The notes under the pieces were generated by a model. The model was not told where the DNA came from. It saw only the letters and a program-made list of their open reading frames with translations, and ran no database searches. The position numbers were made by a program, and so were the translations under genes. Positions 15,728 through 23,934 of a stretch of 64,000 bases of DNA are shown piece by piece (positions within the stretch are counted from its first letter, which is position 1; every line of letters starts with the position of its first letter). The stretch spans positions 1 through 64,000 of the forward strand of contig NZ_PJME01000025.1 of the NCBI RefSeq assembly GCF_002954775.1, read 5' to 3'. Source of the stretch: Streptomyces geranii (GTDB lineage: Bacteria > Actinomycetota > Actinomycetes > Streptomycetales > Streptomycetaceae).

Positions 15728-16561
15728 ATGACGTACCCAGCAACACAAGCGGCGGCCAGGGAAGGGCTGTTGACGTGGTCGCCGCGCCGTGGTCTGACCG
15801 GTCCCGGCTCCGCCGGTTCCGTACCGACGGTGGGCGAGCGGCTGGCGGTGGCCGACTCCTGGCTGCTGCGCGACGGCCGGGTCCGCGGCCTCGTCCGGCA
15901 CCGGGAACGCTTCCTGCGCGCCTGCGGCGACTCCGGCGGCCCCTCGCCGCGCCAACTGGTGGACTTCTGGCGGGACATGACCACCGCGCTGCCGCGCACC
16001 GGGGAGTGGTTCCCCCGGGTGGAACTGGGCGCGGAATCAAGGGAGTTGAGACTCCTGCTCCGGCACGCCCCACCGCTGGGCACGAGCGTACGGGTCTGGG
16101 CGACGGGCCAGCCCGATCCGCGGACCGTCCCCCGCCGCAAGGGCCCCGACCTGGACACCCTGGCCCGGGTCCGGCAGCGGGCGAACGGTGCCGGGGCCGA
16201 CGAGGCGGTGCTGGTCACACCCTCGGGCGTGGTCCTGGAGGGCGCCACCTCCAGCGTCCTGTGGTGGGAGGACGACACCCTGTGTCTGCCCTCGCCACAG
16301 CTCCCGGTCCTGGCCGGGGTCACCCTCTCCCTCGTCCAGGAACGCGCCCAGCGCACCGGCATCCGCGTCGCCCACCGCGAACGCGCCCTCACCGACCTGG
16401 ACGGCCGCGAGGTGTGGCTGGTGAACGCCCTGCACGGAATCCGCCCGGTGACGGAATGGACGACGGGCGAGGGATCGGAACCGCTGTTGCGGGCCGGGCG
16501 CGCGGAACGGGCGGCCGAATGGCGGCAATGGCTGGAGGCCCTGATGGAGCCGCTGCAGTAA
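15728..16561 (+). CDS. Class IV PLP enzyme, aminodeoxychorismate lyase-like (PabC)
   Basis: A 277-residue fold-type IV PLP protein. The Schiff-base lysine is likely in RRKGPDLDTLARVRQRAN; DEAVLVTPSGVVLEGATSS gives the family's glutamate and phosphate-binding Thr/Ser. Beside pabAB its natural role is elimination of pyruvate from aminodeoxychorismate to give p-aminobenzoate; a D- or branched-chain aminotransferase is the alternative. The ATG follows GAGAAAGAG and the gene ends just before a purine-rich stretch and a terminator. Confidence 0.85.
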   Translation: MTYPATQAAAREGLLTWSPRRGLTGPGSAGSVPTVGERLAVADSWLLRDGRVRGLVRHRERFLRACGDSGGPSPRQLVDFWRDMTTALPRTGEWFPRVELGAESRELRLLLRHAPPLGTSVRVWATGQPDPRTVPRRKGPDLDTLARVRQRANGAGADEAVLVTPSGVVLEGATSSVLWWEDDTLCLPSPQLPVLAGVTLSLVQERAQRTGIRVAHRERALTDLDGREVWLVNALHGIRPVTEWTTGEGSEPLLRAGRAERAAEWRQWLEALMEPLQ

Positions 16562-16566
16562 ACGAC

Positions 16567-16620
16567 CGGAGAAAGAAAGTAAAGAGCGAGAAGAAAAAGA
16601 GAGAAGAAAGGTGAAGAAAG
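16567..16620 (+). other. Polypurine tract downstream of the biosynthetic operon
   Basis: About 54 bases are almost entirely A and G on the plus strand, with A exceeding G, which is striking against the surrounding sequence. It separates the stop of the class IV PLP gene from the terminator. It is non-coding. It might aid transcription pausing or form triplex or G-rich structures; no function is shown. Confidence 0.6.
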
Positions 16621-16658
16621 GTGGGGCAGGGCGTCGAATTCGCCCCGCCTCACCTTTT
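16618..16658. terminator. Intrinsic terminator between convergent genes
   Basis: A hairpin with 16-base arms (16618-16633 and 16641-16656, 14 pairs matched) and loop TCGAATT is followed by a short run of T on the plus strand. It lies between the end of the PABA operon and the convergent AhpD-like gene and is placed to end both transcripts. Confidence 0.7.
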
Positions 16659-16678
16659 CACGCCCGAATTCGGCTGCC

Positions 16679-17164
16679 CTACTTCGCCGCCGGCTTATAG
16701 GCCCCCGGAACCATACGGGTCGCGATGGCGGTCCGGTTGTACGCGTTGATGACGGTGATCACCCAGATCAGTGCGGCGACCTGTGCCTCGTCGAAGACGG
16801 CGGCGGTGTCCGCGTACACGTCGTCGGGCACGTGTCCGTCGTGGACCAGGGTCACCGCCTCGGTGAACGCCAGTGCGGCACGCTCCCGTTCGGTGAAGAA
16901 GGGGGTCTCCCGCCAGGCGCTGAGGGCGTAGATCCGCTGCTCGGTCTCGCCCTGGGCGCGGGCGTCCTTGGTGTGCATGTCGAGGCAGAACGCACAGCCG
17001 TTGATCTGCGACGCGCGAATCCGGATCAGTTCCAGGAGTTCCGGTTCGAGCTTGGCGTCCTGCGCGGCGGAAACGGCGGCGCCGTGCAGGGCACCCATCG
17101 ACGCGGAGACATCGGGGGTGATTTTCTTGATGGCGACACGGGATACGGGATCAGTGGTGGTCAT
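16679..17164 (-). CDS. Carboxymuconolactone decarboxylase / AhpD-like protein
   Basis: A 161-residue helical protein with the AhpD-type thiol centre CAFCLDMHTKDAR (Cys-x2-Cys-x3-His) at about residues 57-64. Such proteins reduce peroxides or have uncharacterised redox roles. It ends next to the PABA operon terminator on the opposite strand, and its start is 53 bases from the divergent orphan gene. A protective role against peroxide from the flavoenzyme is possible but not shown. Confidence 0.88.
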   Translation of the reverse strand: MTTTDPVSRVAIKKITPDVSASMGALHGAAVSAAQDAKLEPELLELIRIRASQINGCAFCLDMHTKDARAQGETEQRIYALSAWRETPFFTERERAALAFTEAVTLVHDGHVPDDVYADTAAVFDEAQVAALIWVITVINAYNRTAIATRMVPGAYKPAAK

Positions 17165-17217
17165 GGGATTACTATATCCACGAAAAAGTAGGCCCTGGAG
17201 GATAGGAGAGCAAACCG

Positions 17218-17772
17218 GTGACCCCTTACTCCCTGGCCTTCTACATGGAGGTCGTCACCACCGGCGCCGTGCTCGGCGTGAGCCACGCCGACTCTCCCGA
17301 GCAGGTCGCCCAGGTCCTGGGGCCGGACTTCGCCGAGGACGCCTTCAGCGACCGGAGCCTGTGCCTCGGCTACGGCTTCGCCGAGTTCTTCTGGGAGCGC
17401 GCCTCCGCCGACGACCCCTGGTCGGGCCACCACTTCACCCTCCAGATGCACCGGCTCGCGCACCGGAAGCGCGTCGACGTCCACGACGTGCTTCGTGCCC
17501 GGTACGGGCGCTTCGCCCGCAGGCTCAGGTTCGAGAAACTGCGACGTCTCCTCGTGCGGCGCGGTGTGCCCTTGGTGGAGATCCCGGCGATCCCGGCAAC
17601 CGGTCCGTACTTCCGTACGTTCTGGCAGCCCGACTCCCGTGTCGCCCTCACCGTCATCGGCACCTACGGCGAGCACCGGACGCCGGACAATCTGCGGGTC
17701 GGTGACGTGTACAGCGTCCACGGCCCGCTGACCGCCGAGGAAGTGGCGTGGCGGAGGGCGGCACAGGCCTAG
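17218..17772 (+). CDS. Hypothetical protein, Streptomyces type
   Basis: A 184-residue soluble, basic protein starting at GTG after GGAGAG. It begins TPYSLAFYMEVVTTGAVLGVSHADSPEQV and has an Arg-rich middle (RARYGRFARRLRFEKLRRLL) and a VALTVIGTYGEHRTPDNLRVGDVYS block near the C-terminus. I do not recognise a catalytic motif. The overall character resembles small orphan or immunity-type proteins of streptomycetes, but this is only an impression. It is divergent from the AhpD-like gene. Confidence 0.7.
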   Translation: MTPYSLAFYMEVVTTGAVLGVSHADSPEQVAQVLGPDFAEDAFSDRSLCLGYGFAEFFWERASADDPWSGHHFTLQMHRLAHRKRVDVHDVLRARYGRFARRLRFEKLRRLLVRRGVPLVEIPAIPATGPYFRTFWQPDSRVALTVIGTYGEHRTPDNLRVGDVYSVHGPLTAEEVAWRRAAQA

Positions 17773-17978
17773 GAACCGGCCGTCGAAGCGACCGCCGCGC
17801 ACAGCTCCTCCTGCGCACCCGCCCAGCCATGGTCCACCGCCGGTCGCCGCCGGACCGCCTCCCGTACCACCGACTCCCCGGTGCCCGGCGGGAGTTGGAG
17901 AACCGCGTGCGGACCGGCCGCGACGCCGGTCGCGTGGACCTGGGGCACCCTGGCGACGAGGGCGACGAAGGCTGCGAG
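17769..17978 (-). pseudogene. Remnant of a MocR/PdxR-type GntR-aminotransferase regulator (C-terminal part)
   Basis: The frame reads LAAFVALVARVPQVHATG, then VAAGPHAVLQLPPGTGESVV and REAVRR. This resembles the end of the aminotransferase-like domain of MocR regulators (VxGVAAGLHAVVxLPPG). No start, N-terminal winged helix or rest of the PLP domain is present, and the flanking frame degenerates. It is therefore a fragment, perhaps left by recombination at the edge of the accessory island. Other gene names are possible; confidence is moderate. Confidence 0.45.
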
Positions 17979-18133
17979 CGGGCACCGCCGGCCTTCCCGA
18001 CCTCGCCCGCTCCCGGCCCCTGACCTGTCCGGCCTCGCCCTTCCCAGCGTCACAATTCCGGGCGTCACCCTTTCCCGGCCCTCACCCGGCCCGGCCCAGC
18101 CTTGTCCCGGTCCTCACCCGGCCCGGCCCAGCC
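17773..18133. other. Intergenic region between the accessory island and the DUF5954 gene
   Basis: Contains the MocR-like remnant on the minus strand and, at its right end, two tandem 22-base repeats. No intact gene or clear promoter was recognised. Confidence 0.6.
18080..18133. repeat. Two direct 22-base repeats
   Basis: The sequence CCTCACCCGGCCCGGCCCAG followed by CC occurs at 18080-18101 and 18112-18133, period 32. A third shortened copy may start at about 18144 inside the end of the DUF5954 gene. This is low-complexity expansion next to the Gly/Gln/Glu-rich coding tail. Confidence 0.8.
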
Positions 18134-19417
18134 CTATCCCGACCCCTCACCCGCGCCGGCCTCACCCTCTCCGCCCGGCCCCTCGCCCTCGCCCTCCCCC
18201 TGCCCTGGAACCCCTGCCTGGCCCTGACCTTGGCCCTCTACCTGCCCCTGCCCCTGCCCCTGCCCCTGGGCCTGGGCCCTCTCCAGTGCCTCCTCCTTCG
18301 CCTTGCTCCTCTTCTCCCGTACGGCCGTCCTGCGCGCCTCCTCCGCGTCCCAGCGGCGCTTCAGTTCCAGGGTTCGGCCGGTGAACTCGACCGGCTCATC
18401 GTCGTCCTCTTCCCTCCACAGGCCCTTCGCCTTCAGTTCTCGGGTCTGGACCTCGACCGGCGGCTCGGGGTCCCAGTCCGAGGGGCGGGGGCCCTCCGGG
18501 CCGTCCGGGCCGACTCTCACCAGGCGTTCCACTCGGGTCACCCGGTAGCGGACCCCGTCGACTGTCGCGACGTTCAGGCGCCTCTCGTCCACCCGGTCGG
18601 CGACCGAGGCGTACTCCTGGGCCTTCTCGTCGGTCAGGCCTCGGTGGTAGGGGGCCATCACACGCAGCCAGTAGGCCAGCGAGTCCCTCGCCCCCTGGGG
18701 TGTCGAGTGGGAGGCGCCGGGGTTGTGCGACCGCCAACTCCCCTCCACGCGCTCGGAGATCATGTAGACGGCGGGCAGCAGTACCCCGCCCGGGTGGGTG
18801 TGTAGTGCGCGCCTTGCCTCGTCCCGGACGTCCTGCGGGGCGCCGCGGGCGATGCCGACGAACTGGATCAGGTCCAGTTTGAGGATGCCGTCGGAGAGCC
18901 CGGTGCCCGTGACGGGGTCGACCACGAAACCCTTGGTGCGCGGGCCGACCCGGTACGCCTCGCCGACCTCCGCCGGGTCGGGGTCGGAGGGGCGGGGCGG
19001 CTCGGGGCCGTTCGGGCCCATCCTTACGAAACGGGACGCGCGCACGATGCGGAAGCGTTCGCCGCGCACCCGGAGGTCGTTCACGACCTCCCGGTCCATG
19101 CGCAGGGCCGCCGCCATCCACTTGCGCCTGGCGGTCTCGTCACCCGCCTCCTCCGCCTCGCTCGCCCGCAGCCGGAACACCGAACCGAGCGAGTCCCGGG
19201 AGCCCTGCGGGGTGTCGTTGCCGTAGCCGAACAGCTCCCAGCCGCCCGCCTCGCGCTCCTTGGCGTGGAAGAACTCCGGGATACCCACACCCATCAGGTC
19301 GGGGTACCGCATCGCGGCCTCCGCCGCCTCCTGCTCGGCGAAGGCCGCGATCGGGCCCTCCTGGGCGGTGACCCGGATCGTCAGATAGGCGGGGACGTGA
19401 TCCCTGTAGTCGCTCAT
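18134..19417 (-). CDS. DUF5954 family protein with internal duplication and Gln/Gly-rich tail
   Basis: A 427-residue soluble protein, starting MSDYRDHVPAYLTIRVTAQEG. Two halves repeat the same pattern: PQGSRDSL...RGERFRIVRASRFVRMGPNGPEPPRPSD and PQGARDSL...DGVRYRVTRVERLVRVGPDGPEGPRPSD, showing an internal duplication. The last 50 or so residues are low complexity (GQGQ, GEGE runs). It is the last gene of a minus-strand run behind the anchored protein, DUF5955 and the large membrane protein. DUF5954 has no known function. Confidence 0.85.
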   Translation of the reverse strand: MSDYRDHVPAYLTIRVTAQEGPIAAFAEQEAAEAAMRYPDLMGVGIPEFFHAKEREAGGWELFGYGNDTPQGSRDSLGSVFRLRASEAEEAGDETARRKWMAAALRMDREVVNDLRVRGERFRIVRASRFVRMGPNGPEPPRPSDPDPAEVGEAYRVGPRTKGFVVDPVTGTGLSDGILKLDLIQFVGIARGAPQDVRDEARRALHTHPGGVLLPAVYMISERVEGSWRSHNPGASHSTPQGARDSLAYWLRVMAPYHRGLTDEKAQEYASVADRVDERRLNVATVDGVRYRVTRVERLVRVGPDGPEGPRPSDWDPEPPVEVQTRELKAKGLWREEDDDEPVEFTGRTLELKRRWDAEEARRTAVREKRSKAKEEALERAQAQGQGQGQGQVEGQGQGQAGVPGQGEGEGEGPGGEGEAGAGEGSG

Positions 19418-19458
19418 GCACTGAGCGTGCACACAAGGCGCCCACCCGACACCCGATT

Positions 19459-20574
19459 TCACCGAATTGACGGGGTCCCAGCCGTGGAATCCTGTGGAAT
19501 CGCGCCAGTCCCCGTGCCAAGTCGCCCCGACTGACCCGGCTGACCCGACTCGCCGGGTTGACCTGGCTCGCACGCGCCCAGTGGCGGGCAGAACCACTCC
19601 AACGCGACCGTCAGCAGCTCCAGTTCGTCGTCCCGCCCGTCCGCGTCAGGTCCGTACGCCGCGATCGCGTAGATGTTGCTGTCCGACGCGACGAAACGCT
19701 CGTCGTAGACGTGCCAGCGGCCGACCTCGGGTTCGCCCCTGATCGCGTCGGCCAGATACTCCAGCCGGGACCCGGTGAACGTCCCGTCGTCGAGCGTCTC
19801 CAGCCCCAACTCCGTGAAGCCCGCCGCCTTTCCGGTCGCGTCCGACAGGAACAGCTCGAACGAGGCCCGTGGCGACGGCTCCTGCACCTGGTACACCTGA
19901 ATCCGGTGCGTACTGTCCGAACTGCGGTAGTTGACGACCCGGATGCCGTACTGGGAGTCGGCCGTCGTACGCGTCCACCCCTCGGGCAGCGCGATCCGGA
20001 ACCCCTCCCCGTCCTCGAACACCTCGTACCCGAGGGGCGGTTGGGCGGCGACGGAGACCGAGGCGGACGGCGAGGACGCGCTCTCGCTCGCCGACTCGCT
20101 CGGCTGCTCCACCGGCTCCGACGAGACCACGGACGCCGTCGACACCCCGGCGGCGGTCGCCCGGGACGCCTTGCCGTCGTCGTCCCCGTTGTCGACCACG
20201 AGGGTCAGCACCAGCGCGACCGCGACCGCGACGACACCGGCCCCGCCGAGCCCGGCGAACAGCAGCCGCCGCCGTCTCGCGTCGACGTCGGCCACCGCGG
20301 CGGCCGACGGGCCGGGCACACCGCCGGGCCACCCCGTCACCGTGGGCGCCTCGGCGGACCCGGCCGGGGGCGGCTGCCACCAACCCGCGCCATCCGGACC
20401 GGCGTCCGGCGGCACCTCGTACGCCGACGCGTCCGGTCGCACCACCTCCGTCGGCGAGAAGCCCGGCATCGGCGGTGGCGGCGGAGTCACCGGAACGCCG
20501 GCCCCGCCACCACTCCCCACGTCCTCCCAGCTCTGCGTGTCCTCGTTCCAGTACCGAGCCGATCCCCCGCTCAT
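19459..20574 (-). CDS. Membrane-anchored extracytoplasmic protein
   Basis: 371 residues. A proline-rich cytoplasmic N-terminus (MSGGSARYWNEDTQSWEDV, then PPPPPMPGF) precedes one membrane helix at about 107-130 (LLFAGLGGAGVVAVAVALVLTLVV). A Ser/Glu-rich linker and a folded outer domain follow (GYEVFEDGEGFRIALPEGWTR..., ending EWFCPPLGACEPG). The N-terminal tryptophan-containing segment is common in such streptomycete proteins. Function is unknown. It lies 20 bases after DUF5955 and 42 bases before DUF5954. Confidence 0.8.
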   Translation of the reverse strand: MSGGSARYWNEDTQSWEDVGSGGGAGVPVTPPPPPMPGFSPTEVVRPDASAYEVPPDAGPDGAGWWQPPPAGSAEAPTVTGWPGGVPGPSAAAVADVDARRRRLLFAGLGGAGVVAVAVALVLTLVVDNGDDDGKASRATAAGVSTASVVSSEPVEQPSESASESASSPSASVSVAAQPPLGYEVFEDGEGFRIALPEGWTRTTADSQYGIRVVNYRSSDSTHRIQVYQVQEPSPRASFELFLSDATGKAAGFTELGLETLDDGTFTGSRLEYLADAIRGEPEVGRWHVYDERFVASDSNIYAIAAYGPDADGRDDELELLTVALEWFCPPLGACEPGQPGESGQPGQSGRLGTGTGAIPQDSTAGTPSIR

Positions 20575-20593
20575 CCCACCCTCACCCTCCCCC

Positions 20594-20947
20594 TCACAGC
20601 CCCACCAGGGCCGCCACAGCCCCCGCCGAGGCGAGGACGTTCAACAGGGCCTGGGAGTCGCCCAGTAGCTCTCTCAGGCGTTCCCGGCGGGACGGAGCCG
20701 CGCTGCCCGTGCGGGTGATCTCCTCCTCCGTCTCCGCCAGGGCCCTGTGCAGCGCGTCCGTCTCCTCGCTCGCCCGCACCCTCGCCAGGTCGGCGCGCAG
20801 TTCGCGTACCGCCGTCAGCAACTGCTCGGCGATCTCGTCGCGTTGGGGTGCCGTGCCGTGGTGGGAGACGGCGCGCGCGTGGCTGCCGACGGCGAAGGTG
20901 CTGTGCGAGACGTCGCCGAAGCTGACGTTCGGTTCATCGTTGGCCAT
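20594..20947 (-). CDS. DUF5955 family small coiled-coil protein
   Basis: A 117-residue protein. The first 20 residues carry NVSFGDVSHSTFAVGSHA, a short beta-type motif also found at the C-terminus of the preceding membrane protein. The rest is a helix rich in Glu, Arg and Leu (about 38-85) and a hydrophobic C-terminal segment (LLNVLASAGAVAALVGL) that could insert in the membrane. Its start overlaps the upstream stop by 14 bases, implying coupled synthesis and probably a shared complex. Confidence 0.8.
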   Translation of the reverse strand: MANDEPNVSFGDVSHSTFAVGSHARAVSHHGTAPQRDEIAEQLLTAVRELRADLARVRASEETDALHRALAETEEEITRTGSAAPSRRERLRELLGDSQALLNVLASAGAVAALVGL

Positions 20948-22724
20948 CGGTACCCGGTCCTGTCTGCGGCGCGGCGCCGCCGGTCGTGGAGGAGGCGGAG
21001 GCGTTCGGGCCCACGGCGAAGGTGCTGTTCTCCACCCGGGCGAAGTTCGTGACGTCGCCGAAGTTGTTGACCGTGGTGATCTTCTGCATGAACTCGCCGG
21101 TCAGATACCCGGATTCGGCCAGCGCCGCCCGAACTCCGCCTGCCACCCGGTCCTGCACGTTCTTCAGATAGCGCAGTACGTCCATCTCCTGGAAGTCCGA
21201 CCCCAGCGGTACGGAGCCCAACTCCCGTACGGAGACGCCCGGACCGTCGGGCAGCGCGCCCGCGTACCCGCCGGTCAGCAGCCGCCAGACGTACAGCAGC
21301 CCCTTGCCCAGCGTCACGAGCGAACGGGCCACCGAGCCGGGGACCTGGGCGACGGCCCAGGCCGCCTTGCCCAGCGCGTTGTTGTGGCGGTAGCGGTGGG
21401 CGGTGCGGTCGGCGTTCTTGAAGTCCTCGCGCACCGGCGTCAGTACGTGCGGGGCGACCTCCAGGGTGAGCATGCGGCCCTGCGTGTGGATGCGCACGAA
21501 GACCGTGACGACCAGCTCCTCCTCCCAGCCGCCGACCCGGATGCGCAGGAAGTGCCGCCGCTTCTCCCCGCCCTCCTCGACCGCCCGCGCCCGGTGCTCC
21601 TCGAAGGCCTGCGGATGGTACGGCGCCTCCTCGCGCCGCAGGATCCCCTCGGCCGGCAGGAACACGCACTCGTCGATCTCCAGCCGCCGCAACCGGTCCC
21701 GCCCGAGCTGACCGGAGTACTCGGCGGGCAGCCTCAACTGCTCTATCAGCGGCCGGATCCTCTCCAGCACGACCCGGTTGCCGAGCGGCTGCTGCTTCTT
21801 CATCTCGTCGGGCCGCAGCTCCACCGCGAGCACCCACGTCTGGTAGGCCGCACCCGCCCCACGGAACGGCCGCGCCTCGTTGTACATGATCAGCGGCGCG
21901 TGCTGTTCGACACGGATACGTTCCTTCAGCCGGTGGAAGCGGTGTCCCTCGGCCTGTTCGGCCGGGTCGGAGGCGGCGTCCGGGAAGCGGCGCGGGGAGA
22001 GTTCGGCGGCGAGCGCCCGCGCGAACTGCCCGCGCTGCGCGGCGACACAGGCCGCGATCAGGGCGAACATCGTGAACGTCGCCCAGGCCTGCCACATCTC
22101 GATCAGCCCGTCGACATCGCTGCCGGACGGCACCAGCACGTCCGTCGCGCTCGTCGACCCGGAGAGGCCGCCGTCGCCGTACAGACCGGAGTCGTAGCCG
22201 GAGGACGAACCGCTCGACGAGTCCTCGTCCAGGCGCCCGAAGGCGACGGCCGCCGTGAAGACCAGCAGGATCGCGAACAGGGCGCGGCCCCACCAGCGGA
22301 GCAGGAAGGCCGGCACCCGCCGGTACAGGGGCGCGTACTCGCTGCGGCCCCGGATCCAGGAGGCGAGGGCGATGTACAGGATGGGGGCGAGGAAGAGGGC
22401 CAGCAGTCCGCCGGTCAGCGCCGCGCCGATCACCCAGAGGGCCAGGATCGCCCCGGCCCACAGCAGCTCCTGGCGTCTGGCTCTCAGCGCGTGCGCGAGG
22501 ACGCGGGCCGCGTCGAAGCCGAGCGAAGGGGCCACGATGCGCTGTTCGTTGAGGTGCAGTTCCTCGATGACCCGGTCGCGGTAGTCGGAGTCCAGGTAGG
22601 TACCGGCGCACAGCAGCCGGGTGGCCTCGCTGGCGTGCGGCAGTGGTTGCGGCGGTGGCTGGGGTTGCGGTTGCTGTGACGGCTGCGGTGGTTGTGGTTG
22701 CTGCGGCACATGAGTGGTGCTCAC
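20934..22724 (-). CDS. Large multi-pass membrane protein with cytosolic domains
   Basis: 596 residues starting at GTG (STTHVPQQPQPPQPS), with GGGGGAG upstream. After a Pro/Gln-rich head come hydrophobic segments (ELLWAGAILALWVIGAALTG, LFLAPILYIALASWI, LFAILLVFTAAVAF, FTMFALIAACVAA). A large soluble part with EIDECVFLPAEGIL and ELVVTVFVRIHTQGRMLTLEV follows. The end reads KITTVNNFGDVTNFARVENS then TFAVGPNAS. No enzyme motif was recognised. First gene of a four-gene operon with DUF5955, an anchored protein and DUF5954. Confidence 0.8.
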   Translation of the reverse strand: MSTTHVPQQPQPPQPSQQPQPQPPPQPLPHASEATRLLCAGTYLDSDYRDRVIEELHLNEQRIVAPSLGFDAARVLAHALRARRQELLWAGAILALWVIGAALTGGLLALFLAPILYIALASWIRGRSEYAPLYRRVPAFLLRWWGRALFAILLVFTAAVAFGRLDEDSSSGSSSGYDSGLYGDGGLSGSTSATDVLVPSGSDVDGLIEMWQAWATFTMFALIAACVAAQRGQFARALAAELSPRRFPDAASDPAEQAEGHRFHRLKERIRVEQHAPLIMYNEARPFRGAGAAYQTWVLAVELRPDEMKKQQPLGNRVVLERIRPLIEQLRLPAEYSGQLGRDRLRRLEIDECVFLPAEGILRREEAPYHPQAFEEHRARAVEEGGEKRRHFLRIRVGGWEEELVVTVFVRIHTQGRMLTLEVAPHVLTPVREDFKNADRTAHRYRHNNALGKAAWAVAQVPGSVARSLVTLGKGLLYVWRLLTGGYAGALPDGPGVSVRELGSVPLGSDFQEMDVLRYLKNVQDRVAGGVRAALAESGYLTGEFMQKITTVNNFGDVTNFARVENSTFAVGPNASASSTTGGAAPQTGPGTDGQR

Positions 22725-22821
22725 GCGACTCCCCCGATGCGTGGAACGTCCCTTGCCAGAGAGCAAGTTGACAGCCCATCAGCATAGAGGGGCGGGCGTT
22801 TCGGCAACAGGGAATTGCCAA

Positions 22822-22854
22822 GGGCCCCGTCCGGCCGAAGCCGGAACGGGGCCC
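22822..22854 (-). terminator. Hairpin terminator of mdh
   Basis: GGGCCCCGT-CCGGC-CGAA-GCCGG-A-ACGGGGCCC forms a 14-pair stem with one bulged base and a tetraloop, 32 bases after the mdh stop on the minus strand. Confidence 0.75.
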
Positions 22855-22886
22855 GAGGGCAGTGCGGTTGGACCGGGACCAGGGGA

Positions 22887-23876
22887 CTAGATGAGGCCGA
22901 GGGCGCGAACCGCCTCGCGCTCCTCCGCCAGCTCCTGCACCGAGGCGTCGATCCGGGCGCGGCTGAACTCGTTGATGTCCAGGCCCTGGACGATCTCGTA
23001 GACGCCGTCCTTCGTGGTGACCGGGAAGGAGGAGATCAGGCCCTCCGGGACGCCGTACGAACCGTCGGACGGGATGCCCATGGAGGCCCAGTCGCCGTCG
23101 GCCGTGCCGTTGACCCAGGTGTGGATGTGGTCGATGGCGGCGTTGGCGGCGGAGGCGGCCGAGGACGCGCCGCGGGCCTCGATGATCGCGGCGCCGCGCT
23201 TGGCGACGGTCGGGATGAAGTCCTCGGCGAGCCACTTCTCGTCGCTGACGACCTCGGCGGCGTTCTTGCCGGCGACCGTGGCGTGGAAGATGTCGGGGTA
23301 CTGGGTGGCGGAGTGGTTGCCCCAGATCGTCAGGCGCTTGATGTCGGCGACCGTCGAGCCCGTCTTCTTCGCGAGCTGGGTGAGCGCGCGGTTGTGGTCG
23401 AGGCGGGTCATCGCGGTGAAGCGCTCGGCCGGTACGTCCGGGGCGGCGGCCTGGGCGATCAGCGCGTTGGTGTTGGCCGGGTTGCCGACGACCAGGACCT
23501 TGATGTCGTCGGCGGCGTTGTCGTTGATGGCCTTGCCCTGCGGCTTGAAGATGCCGCCGTTGGCCGAGAGGAGGTCACCGCGCTCCATGCCCTTGGTACG
23601 CGGGCGGGCGCCCACCAGGAGGGCGACGTTGGCGCCGTCGAAGGCCACGTTCGCGTCGTCCGTGATGTCGATGCCCTGGAGCAGCGGGAACGCGCAGTCG
23701 TCCAGCTCCATGGCCGTGCCCTCGGCGGCCTTGAGGGCGGGGGTGATCTCCAGGAGGCGGAGCCTGACCGGCACGTCCGCGCCGAGCAGCTGGCCGGAGG
23801 CGATGCGGAAGAGCAGGGCGTAACCGATCTGGCCGGCCGCGCCGGTGACGGTGACGTTCACGGGAGTGCGGGTCAT
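22887..23876 (-). CDS. mdh: Malate dehydrogenase
   Basis: A 329-residue cytosolic NAD-dependent TCA-cycle enzyme oxidising malate to oxaloacetate. The nucleotide loop TGAAGQIGYALLFRIASG is at 10-27, VVGNPANTNAL and TRLDHNRAL are the substrate-binding blocks, and the catalytic histidine is in TIWGNHSATQYPD. This is the longer MDH subgroup found in actinobacteria. GGAGAA precedes the ATG (MTRTPVNVTV). A perfect inverted repeat about 60 bases upstream suggests specific transcriptional control. Confidence 0.97.
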   Translation of the reverse strand: MTRTPVNVTVTGAAGQIGYALLFRIASGQLLGADVPVRLRLLEITPALKAAEGTAMELDDCAFPLLQGIDITDDANVAFDGANVALLVGARPRTKGMERGDLLSANGGIFKPQGKAINDNAADDIKVLVVGNPANTNALIAQAAAPDVPAERFTAMTRLDHNRALTQLAKKTGSTVADIKRLTIWGNHSATQYPDIFHATVAGKNAAEVVSDEKWLAEDFIPTVAKRGAAIIEARGASSAASAANAAIDHIHTWVNGTADGDWASMGIPSDGSYGVPEGLISSFPVTTKDGVYEIVQGLDINEFSRARIDASVQELAEEREAVRALGLI

Positions 23877-23934
23877 GGCGTTCTCCGTATGACAGCTGGC
23901 GGTGGGGCGTCGCTGCCCCGGTTCGGATGATCGA

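Noticed and set aside
17218..17772. Chorismate-modifying or immunity gene of the PABA cluster.
   Set aside because: No family motif supports it; it has its own start region and lies beyond the operon terminator, so it is listed as hypothetical.
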